DNA of 64,000 bases from Pulicaria dysenterica (GCA_947179395.2 OX359290.1:881501-945500), one strand, 5' to 3'; counted from the first letter of the stretch, positions 1 to 13,700 are shown. The notes: generated from the letters alone by a model not told the origin. A program made the numbers and translations.

Positions 1-455
1 CGCCCCAAACCCGCCAGAGGCCTATGATCTTTATTCATATGAAACCATTTCTCGACTAGTTGAAGGTAAACTCAACTTGCCCTTATCTTTTGAGCGAGAT
101 GGAAAAAGGCCTATGATCTTTATTCACTAAGATGAAACCTTGCCCTTACAAATGTAGAGTAAATAATACATTTCCTAACTTTTGTGAAATTGAATTATAA
201 TTTGTGTTGGTGTCTGTCCACTGACACACGTAGGCAAGTATCACTGCTGATGAAATACGGGCCTACTGAGTCACACGCAAAGTTTCAATCCCGACAGCCT
301 AAAACAAGAGAATTAGGTAAGAAGGGTCAAAATTAGTTTGACGAAGCACAAGTCAAGTAATTGAAGAGCTTACCCCATACTAAGTCCGCACTTGAATTAT
401 AAGTAAGAAACATTAAAAGGACATTTGATATATGCGTTTTTATACATGTTTTACA
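1..455. other. Intergenic sequence, no gene seen
   Basis: No coding region is recognisable. The only structure I see is a short direct duplication: the 20-mer at 18-37 recurs at 108-127, each followed within a few bases by GATGAAACC or ATGAAACC. The stretch may be flank of, or older sequence interrupted by, the LTR that follows. Confidence 0.5.
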
Positions 456-618
456 TGTTAGAATACCCCGTACTTAGCCCAAATACAAGGTGAATACTTC
501 TAATATGGATCTAATATGTTTAACATTCACCATGCAGGTTACAAGGAGCTTTAAGCAAGATAAATGGGCAAAACAAGGAAAGAATTGAAGAAAATAGAAG
601 AATAGTGAAAAATGCTCT

Positions 619-784
619 CTACGGCCGTAGGGATTATATCCTACGGCCGTAGGAAGCCCTCTTCTAGAATCCATCATTGCCTGCCAGATCTTGCGTGTCC
701 CGGACAAATGGTTTAACGTGGCGTGTGTAGAAAATTCAGTCATGATTTCCTACGGCCGTAGTAGCTTATTCCTACGGCCGTAGG
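619..784. repeat. Palindromic word cluster CCTACGGCCGTAGG (first cluster)
   Basis: Four copies in two pairs: 619-630, 640-653, 749-761 and 771-784. The core CTACGGCCGTAG is a perfect 12-bp palindrome, and 14 bp in the best copies. Within each pair the starts are 21-22 bp apart, about two helical turns. Confidence 0.85.
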
Positions 785-1849
785 AAGCTCACTTACAGCA
801 GATTAAATTCAGAATTCTGCCATTTTGCAAGGGTGACCATTTTCACCTCCACTCCGGAAAAACACTTCCATAGACCCTCTCTAAATATCCTAACACTCCA
901 GGGGACTTCTCTTGGTGATTCTAAGGAGGAGAGCTTGGATCTTGAAGGCTTGGAACAACATTTGGAGCTTGGATTCATTAGTTATATCATTGCTAGCTTG
1001 GGTATACTCTTTCCATTTATTATATCAATCATGTACCCATGTGTTCCAGATGTTGTAATGTTACTATTATTGTATATGGATAACTAAACTCATTTCACTT
1101 GGGCCAAGATGATTCTTGGCTAAGTTATGGCAATATATTTGACTTTTATGATGACTTGATTCATATATGCATGTTAAATCTTGAATACAAATGTGTTTTA
1201 TCAACTTAGTATGTTTAATCTAACCATGTTCATGTGTGACAATGTGTATATGATAACTCATTCATGTTTTAACATATGAATATTCAAGAATGATGGTTGA
1301 TTTTATTAATTCCATGTTGAGTTTGTTATTAGAAATGATACATCTTGCATGGTTGTCATTAGATGTCATTTTTGGAATATGATTTGAATCATTTCAGGTT
1401 CATCCATTATTGGTTATGTTAATCATATGTTGGTTTTATGCATGCCTTATGATTATAGATGAAAATCTTGTTATTTGGTGTATTTATGGGTTAAACATGC
1501 TACTAATGATTAAAGGATTCACAAAGATGTTTGTTGGTATGTTTAGATGGTGAAATGAACTCACATGTATGCCTTTGTTATGCTTGTCTTAGTGTTCAAT
1601 GTGCATATCACATGATTCATGTTTTAAGAAGTGTTGGCTATACTAGAAATGGTAGGTTTAACATGTTCATATCTTTAGAAATCATGTGACTAAACATTAA
1701 GAATCCCTTAATTGTGAGGTTTGAGTTTAGATGAGTTTATGACCCCATTGTACCAGTTTACATGTGTTTATGATCTGAGATTAAAGTCTAGATTGTAATT
1801 TGTTGTTGAATGCCTTTATGTTAGATTTGAATGTTCTGTCGGATGGGTC

Positions 1850-1933
1850 CCTACGGCCGTAGGAAGAAATCCCTACAACCGTAGGACTATCCAGACTGCT
1901 ACGACCGTAGTAAATAATTACTACGGCCGTAGG
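1850..1933. repeat. Palindromic word cluster CCTACGGCCGTAGG (second cluster)
   Basis: Four copies of the same word as at 619-784: 1850-1863 perfect, 1872-1885 as CCTACAACCGTAGG, 1899-1910 as CTACGACCGTAG, and 1921-1933 perfect. The two degenerate copies carry G-to-A changes, as deamination of methylated cytosines would give. Confidence 0.85.
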
Positions 1934-2611
1934 AGCCATTTTCACCACCAGTGTGCTGTTTTTGCTTGTTTTAACTAATTTAACCACTTTAACACCTTTT
2001 TGGGTTCTGAGGACTACTGGATATGTCATTTGAAAAGATGTATGTCTTTGTAGTGTGATTTGGACGTGATCTGGTGGATCTGTAGTTAAATCCTTATATG
2101 CCGTTGCTTGCCTGATTATGTTTAATTGCTAAGTCTGAGTCTTGATAACTCGAGTGAAGATTTGTGCATGATAATATGGTTTTGTCAAGTATTAGAACAG
2201 CTTGCTATGCACTTAAACTATTCAAGTCCCCATATTATGTTTTGTATTGTGTCATTGCCATGACTAGTCTCGATGATTCGAAAGCCTGAGTGAATCTGTT
2301 ATCCTGTCTGTTTGCCTTCAGTGTTAATCTGTTTTAGTTGTTGTATTTCCTGTTTAATTTAGTTCATTCTGTCACTTGCTTATTAATCCTGCTGATCAAA
2401 CAACAATGAGACTTAAGTATTGGTAGCTTCCTGTCCTGGTGGAACGACATCCGGTCTTACCGAGTCTATACTACTATTGACCAGGTTATACTTGCCTGAG
2501 TCGTGTGTAGTATCTGCTTAGTAACATCGTTTTTATAAATTTAAAACGAGGTTGTGTTCCAAGATTTTATAACCAGAAAAACAAGTAGTCCTAGTACACA
2601 CCAACATTACA

Positions 2612-5600
2612 CAACTAATACACAATTAAAAATAAAAATAGTTATGTTAAGATCATTTTACATTAACCATCAAATTTACAATGAAACAAAGCCCAAAACA
2701 TTTTTCAGATTAACTATTATTGAGATTGCTTATTTTGTTGCATAAGTTTATTCAGATTAACTTTCTTGAAATACATTTTGAGACTAAATAATTAATTTTA
2801 TTTTATTCAGATTAACTTTCTTGAAATTCATTTTGGGTCTTATTTTTGGGGTTTGTTCTTTGTAGTTTGTACTTTGTAGTCTTGTACCAGTGCGGACCGT
2901 GTCTAGATAAAGTTTTAAGAAGCGCAAAAAGGCCCACTTTTACGGTCTAAATTCAATTCAACCAGGGATTTCTCACTGGGCCTCGGGCCCATTCTACGTA
3001 CAAACTCCGAAACTCGCATCATTTATTTAATTTGTAATAATTTAAAAAAACATTATTAAAAAAAATACAAAAACCCAATGTCATGCCACTCAGATCTATC
3101 ATATGGTATAAAAAATTTAATATATTTAACTAATAATTATGATCAACCATACAATACATAGATGTGTATGGTCGAGTTGGTGTTATTATTACTTCTAGGA
3201 TTAGGTAAATGACATTTTTCCTATATTCAACCCTTGAACATGCTCTGTGCATCAATATTGTGCAATCGTCAATAACTTTGGAAAGATCATTGAAACTCCA
3301 TGGAATTTATGTCAATTTGGGTAGAAGTAGAGCAGAAATTTGAACTAGGTTAACTTGTGAAATTTGTGAACTTATAATTTAATTAATAAACGTTTTTCGA
3401 TAATTATGTTATGTTATGATTAATTACTTGTTAAATATTTAATTTTTTTTTAATTTTGTATATACATACGAGTCATTCAACTAATTTTTTAACAGACTAA
3501 CATATATCAAATTGATTATATAATCCTAACTCTTAATTTAATAAAATAAGTTTAGTTGATTAATCTTGACTATCCATTTGATTAAAATTGGAATTTCAAT
3601 TTTGACTTTTCTTTATCAAAATTGAATTAAATTATTAGAAGAATGGCATATATTCCTTTCTTAAACATTAAAATATTATAGTTGTTTACTCAAATTTACA
3701 AATATTATATTTATCATTTATAACATTTCAAAATATCATACTTAAATAAAGCTTTAATTTTATCATTGTAATTAGTTTGCATTCATCTATATTTCTTTTT
3801 AGTTGAAACCAATAAAGAGTCGACTTTTGTTGTGCTAATTGTAACAATATTAATCGATGACTTGTACAAGAACTACAATCATGTCTCTTCATATAATGAT
3901 ATCACGTTTTAACCGTCACGTCGACGCTCAACCTCGCGTCGATGCTTTCACCGTTGACCTAGGTGTTGACACAGTTTGTTACCATTTTTTAAAATTCTCA
4001 TTTTTTGTGTTTTATAATTATTTAATATTGTTTTATGGTTTAATAATTATCGTTTTTAAAACTCAACCCATATATCACGCGGGTATATAATTTAGTAAAT
4101 ATTATAAGTTAAATTGTCTTTACTTGATAATAAATTTGTAATAATATTAAAACAAAATAAATCTATGAAAACATATCGAAGTAGATACTAACGTAATAAC
4201 TAGTTAAAAGCGGTCGTTTCAAGATCAAAATCATATATATTAAATAATACTTATATTATCAAAATAATCATCACATGAAGATGCACCAAGACGTAATTAA
4301 TCTTTCTTGTAAAATGTGTTTACAAAAGATGTTTTTAAATATAACAAGTTGCAGTAAAATATATGAATGTTAATAATATCTTTGAGGTCATGAGCATATC
4401 AAGTATTTTTAACATTAATTTGCTTCTTTCTACAATTTTCCCATTTCGGGTATATATTTGTCGTTTAATTTAGTTTGCTACACGATTTTCTATTTCTGAT
4501 GTTATTGCTTCAACTAAAAACAATCTTATGTTTTTTTAGCTCTACTTCTGAATTATTGGTAGCTTAATTTTAAACAATAACATTGACACAAATTAGATAA
4601 AATGCTTTGTAGTACAATATATATATAATGTTGTATTCTAATTGTTTATTGTTGGCCCAAAACCCTGTAAAGCCTAAATTTAAAAGTACAAAATAAATAA
4701 AGTTTCAATATTAATTGAGGTAATGACTATTATTAAAAGAAATTTCTATAGGTTAAATTGGTAAAGATGTTAAAACTAAGTTGGAAGCAATAGTTGTTTT
4801 AATGCTGAGATAATGAATTATTTTAAAATGATTACAACACACAAGTCGTGGAAATATTTCTTGAAAGACATGTTAGAGTGTTTATGGGATTTAGTTAAAT
4901 AATGCAACTCGGGCTTAAACATTTTGAGTTCCTAGGATTCCTCGTACATTACATATTCTTGGACATCAAGGCAAGAGTGTCGGATTGTTTAAGGTTTTAT
5001 TTTCTTTTAAAGTATGAAGAATTTACCCATATCTCATAAAATATTATAAAGTACTGAGTTGATTCGAATCTTAAAAATAAAAAAAACAATAAAAAGTATC
5101 GAGTTTGTTCGAACCTTAAAAGGAAAGAAAAGAAGTCGGGATTGGCAAGTGAGGGGACTATGTCAAATGATGGTCCAACCTTGGTACGACGGTCTAATAT
5201 CTGGAATGTTTTTAACTCTTGGCTGTATCTTTTAATTTTGGTGGTTGTCTGTATTTTGGTTTCATACTTTGGTTTTGTTCCCTGTGCACTGTATTATTAC
5301 TCAGTCCCTTGCTGGGCTTTTGGCTTTGGTGGAATATCATATCGTTGTTCATGGGGATGGTGGTGACAATATCGAAGCTCCCCTCTTGAATAACTCGTTT
5401 TGTTGTAAAAAAAACGTTATCAAATATATTCATAAATCACTTATATAGTCTAAATTTGGCACAACAAATGTTAAATGATGTTTTGGACCGTACACATATA
5501 AGAGGTACAACTTGAGATATTCAACTTTCTATTCAAACACACTTAATTACTCGCTCTAACCTACTCTTGAATGCTTCATTCCTCACTTTTACCAACTTTT

Positions 5601-5928
5601 GCACACTTCTAAGTTTTCATACATTAGAAGAAAGATAAAATATATATTAGTAACAGTAAGTTATATGTGTTGAGTATATTCATTGTATTATTTGAAAGAG
5701 AAGTTTAGGGTTAGAGAGTGTGATGGTCATGCCGAAACATTTTTCTAGCGTAACTTCTTATCGTTCAAAAAAAAAAATTTGAGAGAGAAGTGATCTGAAT
5801 ATAGATCCTTGAGAAGTTTGTACATAATTACTTTCACTAATGACAAGTATTAAAAAACATTTCCATCCAAGTGGCAAAAAAGAATCTTTTGTATTTTTCA
5901 AGAAAGAAGCTTGGTGAAAATAATAATC
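2612..5928. other. AT-rich intergenic DNA without recognisable genes
   Basis: Very AT-rich sequence with frequent stops in all frames. A 74-codon frame at 5142-5366 encodes a hydrophobic tyrosine- and tryptophan-rich peptide but has no family I recognise and no supporting context. No transposon ends or repeats were identified. Confidence 0.5.
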
Positions 5929-5936
5929 AGTGGATT

Positions 5937-6723
<787 letters not shown>

Positions 6724-6731
6724 AGTGGATT

Positions 6732-7760
6732 ATGGTAACTTTAATTAGTTTATACGTAGCTACTTGAACATATATACATTCTTTTCTCTAACTCTAACCT
6801 CCTTGTAGTCGGACTTATCAACTCGACGATGATATGATGAGCTCGTCGTCTTTTCATGTGCCATTGTGAGAGTAGGGGATTTCTCATCAACTGATGTTAT
6901 TCTCTTGCTCGTCAATGACACACACACACACATAACAACAACAATAACAACAACCATAAAACTTTGTTAAAATATACTAACTCTACAAAGTGAAAACATG
7001 TCTATCTCTCGAAACCTAATGTGACGCTATATGACGTAAAAAAGATAGAAAGAAATCTTTAATAGATTATCTTAATTTTTACTTTTAATAGGAGAAATTA
7101 AAAAAAACAAATTAAGGAAGTGATATTTCTTTAAAATTGACACAGTTTCGAAATTAGGGGGCCACATCAATTATGAGTGCAAATATTTGCCACGACTTAA
7201 ACAATGAAGAAAATAGTGGTTGAAACAGACTTGAGATCTCCATGACCCAATCCCATTCACAAATCTCATTGCAACCACATCTCTTTCTTTCTACTTCTTA
7301 TCTTTCTCATATTTTCTTTTCTTTTTTTAATATTATTTAATTTTTAAAAATATCTATATTATATTTTCAAAATATACATATTAGTTTATTTTCCTAGACA
7401 AGGTTTCGCCATCACATATCATGCGATTCGTTGCATAAGTGGTGAAGTTGATGGTGTGAAAGTTATAACAAAACCTAATCTAACTTTAATCAAATGAGTT
7501 TGAGCTCAAAATAAACTCTAATAACTCGATAAATACTCGACTCGTTTACAATCACATCTATACTCTATCCTCCCAAGTTCAATTTGAATACATACCCATC
7601 ACCAATTATATATATAATACTTATATACATCTATTTAATTAATGTTTTAAGAATAAAAAAGAAGAAGTTGCCATTAAGCTAGTTAACAATAAAGAAAAGA
7701 AAAAAAGAGAGAGAGAGAATGATACAAGTGGCCAAAGACAAAGGGATGGATGAGGAGTGT
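6732..7760. other. AT-rich upstream region of HEMA
   Basis: No gene seen. It contains a short CA run at 6918-6931, pyrimidine-rich tracts around 7280-7330 and an AG-rich tract at 7690-7720. It probably includes distal promoter sequence of the HEMA gene. Confidence 0.4.
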
Positions 7761-7761
7761 G

Positions 7762-7790
7762 GATAAAACGTGGCTAAAATCCTCCAATCA
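7762..7790 (+). promoter_or_regulatory. Candidate light-responsive and CAAT elements upstream of HEMA
   Basis: Within 29 bp there is GATAA (7762-7766, I-box-like), AACGTGG (7767-7773, ACGT core) and CCAATCA (7784-7790, CAAT box), 140-170 bp before the start codon. HEMA1 genes are light-induced in plants, so I-box and ACGT elements would make sense. This rests on motif matching alone, and no TATA box is obvious close by. Confidence 0.35.
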
Positions 7791-7932
7791 GAAGCCACTG
7801 GAATCCCTTCCCTTCTCTCTATTTCATCGCCATTTGCACAAAACCCATCTTCAATTCCCTTCCTTTCGTCCTTCCCTGGTTAGGGTTTCCGTAACACCAT
7901 TGAAAAGTTTCGAGCTTTCCCTTTAACCAGTT

Positions 7933-8406
7933 ATGGCTGTATCCAGTGCTTTTGCTGGCGTGAAGCTTGAATCGCTCTTTCTCGGCAATGCTACTCCTAC
8001 ACCTGCTTCTTCTTCCTCACCTCCCCCAACTTCCCATTTTCAATCGGGTGGGTTTTCCTCTAAACCTCGAAAATCCCTAATTCATAGAGGAAATCTTAGG
8101 TGCGAATCAACTGCTTCCTCCGATGTTGTCGTTGAGAATTCATCAGGAAATGCTTCCAGCCTCTCTGCTCTCGAACAGCTTAAAACCTCTGCAGCTGATC
8201 GTAAGTTTTCAATTTTCTCCAATTTCTATACAAATTCACCTTATTCCACGTAAAAAGAACTACATTCTCATGTTTGGTATCATGGCTATTGCTTCCAAAT
8301 GCAAAATTGATATGGATATAGACGTTTTTTTAGTGTATATGCAACAGTATTATTGTATAGTTACACTTGTAGTTTCCCATTTTTGCACACATACATGCAT
8401 ATTTTG

Positions 8407-8473
<67 letters not shown>

Positions 8474-10543
8474 AATAAGCATTTAGAGGTGAAGAGACAT
8501 ATATCTAGTAAAAGTTGAATGAATTTGCGCATTGAGATTAGCAGCATATACCAAAGGAACATTGACATTGAATTAAGGAAACTTGAATTACCAGTTCAAT
8601 AGTTATATAGCATCAGCTAATCATTAAAGGAGCCACACATCGATATCTATTAATATTAACACTAAGAACAGAAACCATCTGTGCTCGACTAAAATCACTT
8701 ATGGAATCATCAACCAAAAACAAAAGAGACGCAAGGTGAACACATGAAGAAACAAGGAAGTGAAAAGACTCCGTGTAATAATGGTTTCATTCTTTTTAAA
8801 TAATACAATTCATTCATTCTTGACTATCCCGCTGTAGCGGGATTGGGTATTGTTGTTGTTGTTGTTGTATTCATTCTTGCCTATGCTGCAATCAGGGTAC
8901 ACAAAGGAAAAGAGTAGCATAATTGTTATTGGTCTTAGTATCCACACCTGTCCAGTAGAAATGCGTGAAAAGCTTGCAATCCCTGAAGCAGAATGGCCGA
9001 GAGCAATCAAGGAGTTATGTGCTCTAAACCACATAGAGGAAGCTGCTGTTCTGTCAACATGCAACCGTATGGAGATCTATGTTGTAGCTTTGTCTCAGCA
9101 CCGAGGAGTCAAAGAAGTGACTGAATGGATGTCAAAGGTACTTGCGTTTTTTCTTCTTCTGGGAAGTTGTAATAAAAATCACCTGTGATATTGCTAAGCT
9201 TTTGAAATTTCATGAATTCTTTGACCTCTAAATATCATTATCAGATAATGAGGTACAAGAATTAGGTTACTCAAACAGCATAGACTGATTATTGCACTGG
9301 AATCACAATAATCAGATGCTTTCAGATTGCACTTCAAAAAATCAGTTGAAATGATATATCTTTTTGCTAGAATAAGATTAGAAGGTGAATTGATTAAAGA
9401 ATTTGTATCTGACTACAGACTGGCGGAATCCCTGTCTCGGAGATTTCAGATCACCGTTTTCTGCTATACAACACAGACGCAACACGCCACATCTTTGAAG
9501 TGTCAGCAGGACTTGACTCATTGGTCCTTGGAGAAGGCCAAATCCTTGCTCAGGTCAAACAAGTAGCCAAAGTGAGTCAAGGGGTCCCGGGGTTCGGGAG
9601 GAACATAAGTGGTCTATTCAAGCATGCCATCATGGTCGGGAAACGGGTCAGAACCGAGACCCGTATAGCAGAGGGAGCTGTTTCCGTGAGCTCAGCTGCA
9701 GTGGAATTAGCATTAATGAAGCTTCCAGTTTCAGCCCATACAACTGCTAAATTCTTGCTCATAGGAGCAGGTAAAATGGGAAAACTTGTGATCAAACACT
9801 TGGTGTCAAAAGGGTGCACAAAAGTAGTGGTTGTGAATAGGTCTACTGAAAGGGTAGACGCCCTTCGTGAGGAGTTTAAAGATATCGAAATCATATACAA
9901 ACCACTTGATGATATGATGACTAGTGCTGGTGAAGCTGATGTGATCTTCACCAGCACTTCTTCTGAAACCCCGTTGTTTTTAAAAGAAAACGTCATCAAT
10001 CTTCCACCCGTGAGCCCCGACGTTGGAGGAAAACGTCTTTTTGTTGACATATCGGTCCCTAGAAATGTGGGTTCTTGTGTTAAAGATCTCGAGACCACAA
10101 AAGCATACAATGTGGATGATTTGAAAGAAGTCGTGGCTGCTAACAAAGAAGACAGGCTCAGAAAAGCAATGGAAGCTAAAGCAATCATTAATGAAGAAAT
10201 AAAACTGTTTGAAGCATGGAGAGATTCACTAGAGACTGTGCCTACAATCAGGAAACTAAGGGCGTATGCTGAAAGAATCAGAACAAGTGACTTGGAGAAA
10301 TGCTTGCAGAAAATGGGTGATGTAAGCAATAATACAAAAAAAGCAGTTGAAGTCTTGAGCAGGGGCATAGTGAACAAGCTTCTTCATGGACCATTGATGC
10401 ATTTGAGATATGATGGAAGTGATGATAGGACTTTGGATGAGACCCTTGAGAATATGCATGCTCTTAACAGAATGTTTAATCTCGAGACTGAAATTTCTGT
10501 TTTGGAAGAAAAGATTCGAGCCAAAGTCGAACAACAAAAGTGA
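7933..10543 (+). CDS. HEMA1: Glutamyl-tRNA reductase, chloroplastic (three exons)
   Basis: GluTR uses NADPH to reduce glutamyl-tRNA(Glu) to glutamate-1-semialdehyde, the committed step of 5-aminolevulinate and hence chlorophyll and heme synthesis, in the plastid stroma. Exons are 7933-8200, 8896-9137 and 9419-10543. All introns are GT-AG and the joined frame is 544 aa, very close to plant HEMA1. Residues 1 to about 60 are Ser/Pro-rich, like a transit peptide. Then come the N-terminal catalytic domain with STCNRMEIY (nucleophile Cys145), SAGLDSLVLGEGQILAQVKQ (199-218), the NADPH-binding loop GAGKMG (286-291), VDISVPRNVGS and the C-terminal helical dimerisation domain ending LNRMFNLE. HTCPVE at 106-111 has Cys where Arabidopsis has Ala. 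Intron 1 (8201-8895) holds an (AT)n run and a retroposon tail. No frameshift or stop was found. HEMA1 versus a paralogue cannot be settled here. Confidence 0.97.
8409..8460. repeat. (AT)n microsatellite in HEMA intron 1
   Basis: About 52 bp of alternating AT followed by a short (AC)n run, inside the first intron and likely length-polymorphic. Confidence 0.95.
8821..8868 (+). repeat. (TTG)n-ended retroposon tail in HEMA intron 1
   Basis: The phrase CCCGCTGTAGCGGGATTGGG followed by TATTGTTGTTGTTGTTGTTG is the kind of 3' end seen on plant RTE-type LINEs and their SINE partners. CCCGCTGTAGCGGG can form a 6-bp hairpin. It lies about 30 bp before the exon 2 splice acceptor. CATTCATTCTTG before it (8811-8822) and ATTCATTCTTGCCTATG after it (8869 onward) form a likely target-site duplication of about 11 bp, which would make this a very short insertion. 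Confidence 0.5.
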
Positions 10544-10955
10544 GCTTGTCTTCTTTATCCGTTATTGTTGTTATTTTTTGAGCCGCATAACACACTCGTG
10601 CAAGTCTTGAATAAGAGGCAACTTTTTCCTCATACTGTCATGCAGATAGTTCACCTCCCAACTGTATTTGTTCATGAAATCCTTGTAATTACATTACTGA
10701 TTTAATTGATACAAAGATATAATTTTCATATGTACATTTTCTGATTATATCTTTCCATCAGATTGTGCTTCTTTATGAAGTTTGATTATGTTTTCACCCT
10801 CTAAATAAGCTGATATGCCTTTTCAAATGAATTCTATCCAAACATTCTAATAACTTTCTAGCTCTTACAAAATATAATAAGCCAGTAAGCCCATGGAATA
10901 AGCTCACCTAAAGGCTACTGTCTTGATCCTTGTTTAGTAGATAATTGATTGTAAG
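10544..10955. other. HEMA 3' UTR and downstream spacer
   Basis: The stop codon is followed by T-rich sequence typical of plant 3' UTRs. No clear AATAAA signal, and no further gene. Confidence 0.4.
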
Positions 10956-12103
10956 TAGAGGTGCACATTAGCGGTTTTTTATCCGATCCGGACTGGATGA
11001 AAACCGATCTGGTTTTTGTGCCTTACGAAATAACCGGTTTATACAATAACCGGTTCGGATCTTAACTGGTTACGGATCGGATAAAACCGGATTTTATCCT
11101 AACCGGTTTTAAAAAAACCGCCCGGCCCACTCCTATCTTAGAATGCCTCTACCCCTCCTGCTAACTCTACTCTCTTTGGGCTATTTTGCGACCGCCTCTA
11201 CCCCCTTTTTAAAAAAATTTCCAACCACATAGGATTAAATTTATAGTATAAAAAAACAAATATAAGAAAGAAAATTTGAAATTTGATAAATTAAAATGGT
11301 TCAAGAGTACAAACTAGAAAAAAGTTCTAGTTAAAAGGAAACAAACTTCATATAGTTCAAATACAAATTAAAAAGCATAGTTCGAATTACAATATTCTAG
11401 AATAAAGTTCAAATACTTCAAATTCAAATTACGCCGGATATTCGGGTTTGCCATCTTCTTGGTGGTCGTCGTCTTCGTTTGGAGGTGATATTCCAAGTTC
11501 AACTTCTTCATTGTGTATATTTGCTTCCAAATCGGCGTCAAGTGCGTCATCTAGTGTCGTCGTATGTTGTTTACGGGCCGCTACATCAAAATAATCCTTC
11601 AAACAAATGCATATTTTCACTGACTGGGGATTTAGTATTGATCTTCGTTGTGATATAACCCTGCCACTAACAGAAAAAGCAGATTACGAAACTACCGTAA
11701 AAGCAGATTCCCAAATTTCTTTCTTGCGGTTGTGCTCGATCACTCTAACCACTTCATTGTTTCCCCCAACAGAAGATTCAACCGTGTGGGGTTCGGTATT
11801 ACTCGTAGCCATTTAAAAAAAATTAAAACATGTTTGAGAGAGACTTTGAGAGTTAGATTTTGATAGAAATCAATCTCCTACATCCCCGGCCCACACTATT
11901 TATAAAAGTTTGTGGTGGTAAAAATGGGGAAAGTAACAAAAAAGCGGCCAGAATAGGGTACCCAACAGATCTATAACAACTATAATTCCAACAGCTCAAA
12001 AATCAGATTAAAAACCGGATAAAAACGGTTTTTTTGAAACCGGATAAAATAGGGTAAAAAAATAGGGTGGGCTAAGGCACACAAGATCATAGAACAGCCC
12101 CTA
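10956..12103 (-). mobile_element. hAT deletion derivative (Ac-like), approximate limits
   Basis: The left end reads TAGAGGTGCACATTAGCGG followed by repeated (A)ACCGGTT/ATCCGG words (10970-11110). The right end carries the same words inverted (12010-12050) and a possible terminus GCCCCTA at 12097-12103. Inside, on the - strand, is a fused start and end of a hAT transposase. No convincing 8-bp duplication is present, so the exact limits are uncertain and the element is probably old. Confidence 0.55.
11430..11816 (-). pseudogene. hAT transposase, internally deleted remnant
   Basis: The frame opens at 11816 with MATSNTEPHTVESS, reads about 45 codons, meets a TAA, and continues in the same frame as SAFSVSGRVISQRRSILNPQ, then SVKICICLKDYFDVAARKQ and an acidic tail ending EYPA. 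The second part is the conserved C-terminal end of hAT dimerisation domains (SAFS.SGRVIS..R..L.P..V..CIC.KD). The first part looks like a transposase N-terminus. The RNase H-like catalytic core between them is missing, so this is a deletion derivative of about 130 codons with one in-frame stop. Confidence 0.75.
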
Positions 12104-13690
12104 TAGGACTTGCATTAGCCCAAGCCCAGAAACTAACCCATGGGGATACAATACAACGAACCCTATACCAAAAAAGCCCATCAACAAACTAGAATGAATT
12201 GAGGCTTAAATTTGAATTAGTTAGAGATGGTTGGTACCCCATGAAGTTGAATTGAGAAATTTGTGTTGTAGAAGGTGGAGCACATGATGACATTATTACC
12301 CCTGTCCATATGTGAAATTGACATGTACCATTTGCTCAACATGTTTCATGAATACCCTTCCATTTCCTGTAGGCCCATTCCAAAACACATGGTATGGATG
12401 CAGTCAGTGTAAGGCTTTCAGCTTGCCAAGAAAACACCATTAAAACCAACAATAACTTGTACTATGTATGATTTTCTTCATGCAATTTTAGGAACATGAT
12501 GCTCATTGATTGAACAACATATCAAGGACTCAAGGTGGGGATCCCTTCTTTACTCTTTACATTATTATTAACTTCCTATGTTACTTGTCGTTCCACGTCA
12601 CTCGCTCGATTTTCTTTATGTATTCTCTATCTAAGTGAGGGAAGTGGTCACTCCCACGATATCTTTACCTTCACGTTAACATCACATTCTCTCTATACAA
12701 CCCATCCTCTTATGCTAATGTACCACCACATGTTTCAAAATAGTATCTACATTTGTAATATAAATCGGTTAAATAAAAACACTCTAGTATTACATTTTTC
12801 ACCATTTGATATGTATAATAATTAAAGTCATGTCAAGAGTTTGCCTATGTTATAATGTCTTTTTTGGCGGGGTCTTAATCTCGTATTCATTATTCTTGTG
12901 CCAACAATCATTGGTTATTGTCGAAACCATCTATTTTCATAAAGACAAAGGTTGGGTCCCCTTACCGGTAGTCTCTTATTTGTTAGTTTAACAAGACGTA
13001 CTCTTTTTTTTTTTTTTTTTTTTTCTGAAATGCAAGTAGTAACAAGACTTATACTCATTTTATAAAACCTTTTAATTTATCGACAAATTTTGTTAACTTC
13101 GTCTTATACAAACATGATAATCCTTTTACGTGTATATCTTTTTAATAATTGATGTGCATTGATGTGTGAATAAGTAGAATATAGAGGAGTACTATCAACA
13201 AGAGCCTATACGTTACAGAGCAAACTATTATTTGTTACTTTAAAACATTATTGTAAGTAAGAAATCACTTCCTTGGCATACACTATTGCATTATAATATA
13301 ACTTGATATGAGTTTATCATATCACATAAAGTTATTTGATTTGTATATAGATATTTATTTATTTATATATGCGTAAAATAATAATATTATGTACATAGAA
13401 ATCACCTATTAATTACGAAGTTATAATTAGCAAAATCTGCAAGTAACCAATAATTAAGAAATGACAACTTCATTAAGACAGACACTTGCGGTTTAATCAT
13501 CATCATCATACCATAACATATCTTTCCTTGCATATTCATTACCCTCCGAAAACCACGTGCCTTCACGTGCCCCCCTTGCCTTTGATTTTCAGTATATCTT
13601 TTCTAAATTAAATTTATTCAGTATTTAACAATTTCCCATTGTAATATTTTTTAAAGAAAATAAAAATAGGAAAATCTAATAACAATAATA
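12104..13690. other. Intergenic spacer between convergent genes
   Basis: AT-rich, with a poly(T) run at 13001-13024 and no coding signal. It includes the 3' flanks of both HEMA and the WAV3-like gene. Confidence 0.5.
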
Positions 13691-13700
13691 ATAATAATAT

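Larger units (their letters stand above)
456..2606 (+). mobile_element. Probable solo LTR of a Ty3/gypsy-type retrotransposon
   Basis: The segment starts TGTTAGAATACCCCG, ends ACCAACA and is flanked by TTACA on both sides (451-455 and 2607-2611), as expected for an LTR with TG...CA ends and a 5-bp target-site duplication. Near its right end the text (2440-2510: clone-like phrases ending TATACTTGCCTGAGTCG) resembles the U5 region of plant Tat/Athila-type LTRs as I remember them. No PBS, gag or pol follows, so it would be a solo LTR. It contains two clusters of the palindrome CCTACGGCCGTAGG. The right boundary was picked by searching for a matching TSD over about 100 bp, so it could be a chance match. 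Confidence 0.5.

Noticed and set aside
619..1933. CRISPR-like look of regularly spaced palindromic repeats
   Set aside because: Plant nuclear context, palindromic words of 12-15 bp, no cas genes, irregular spacers. The words belong to LTRs.
5142..5366. Hydrophobic 74-codon frame as a possible small membrane protein
   Set aside because: No promoter, splice, homology or conserved motif to support it; surrounding DNA is noncoding in character.
9577..10377. 266-codon open frame on the - strand
   Set aside because: It is the antisense shadow of HEMA exon 3, whose sense frame matches GluTR along its whole length.
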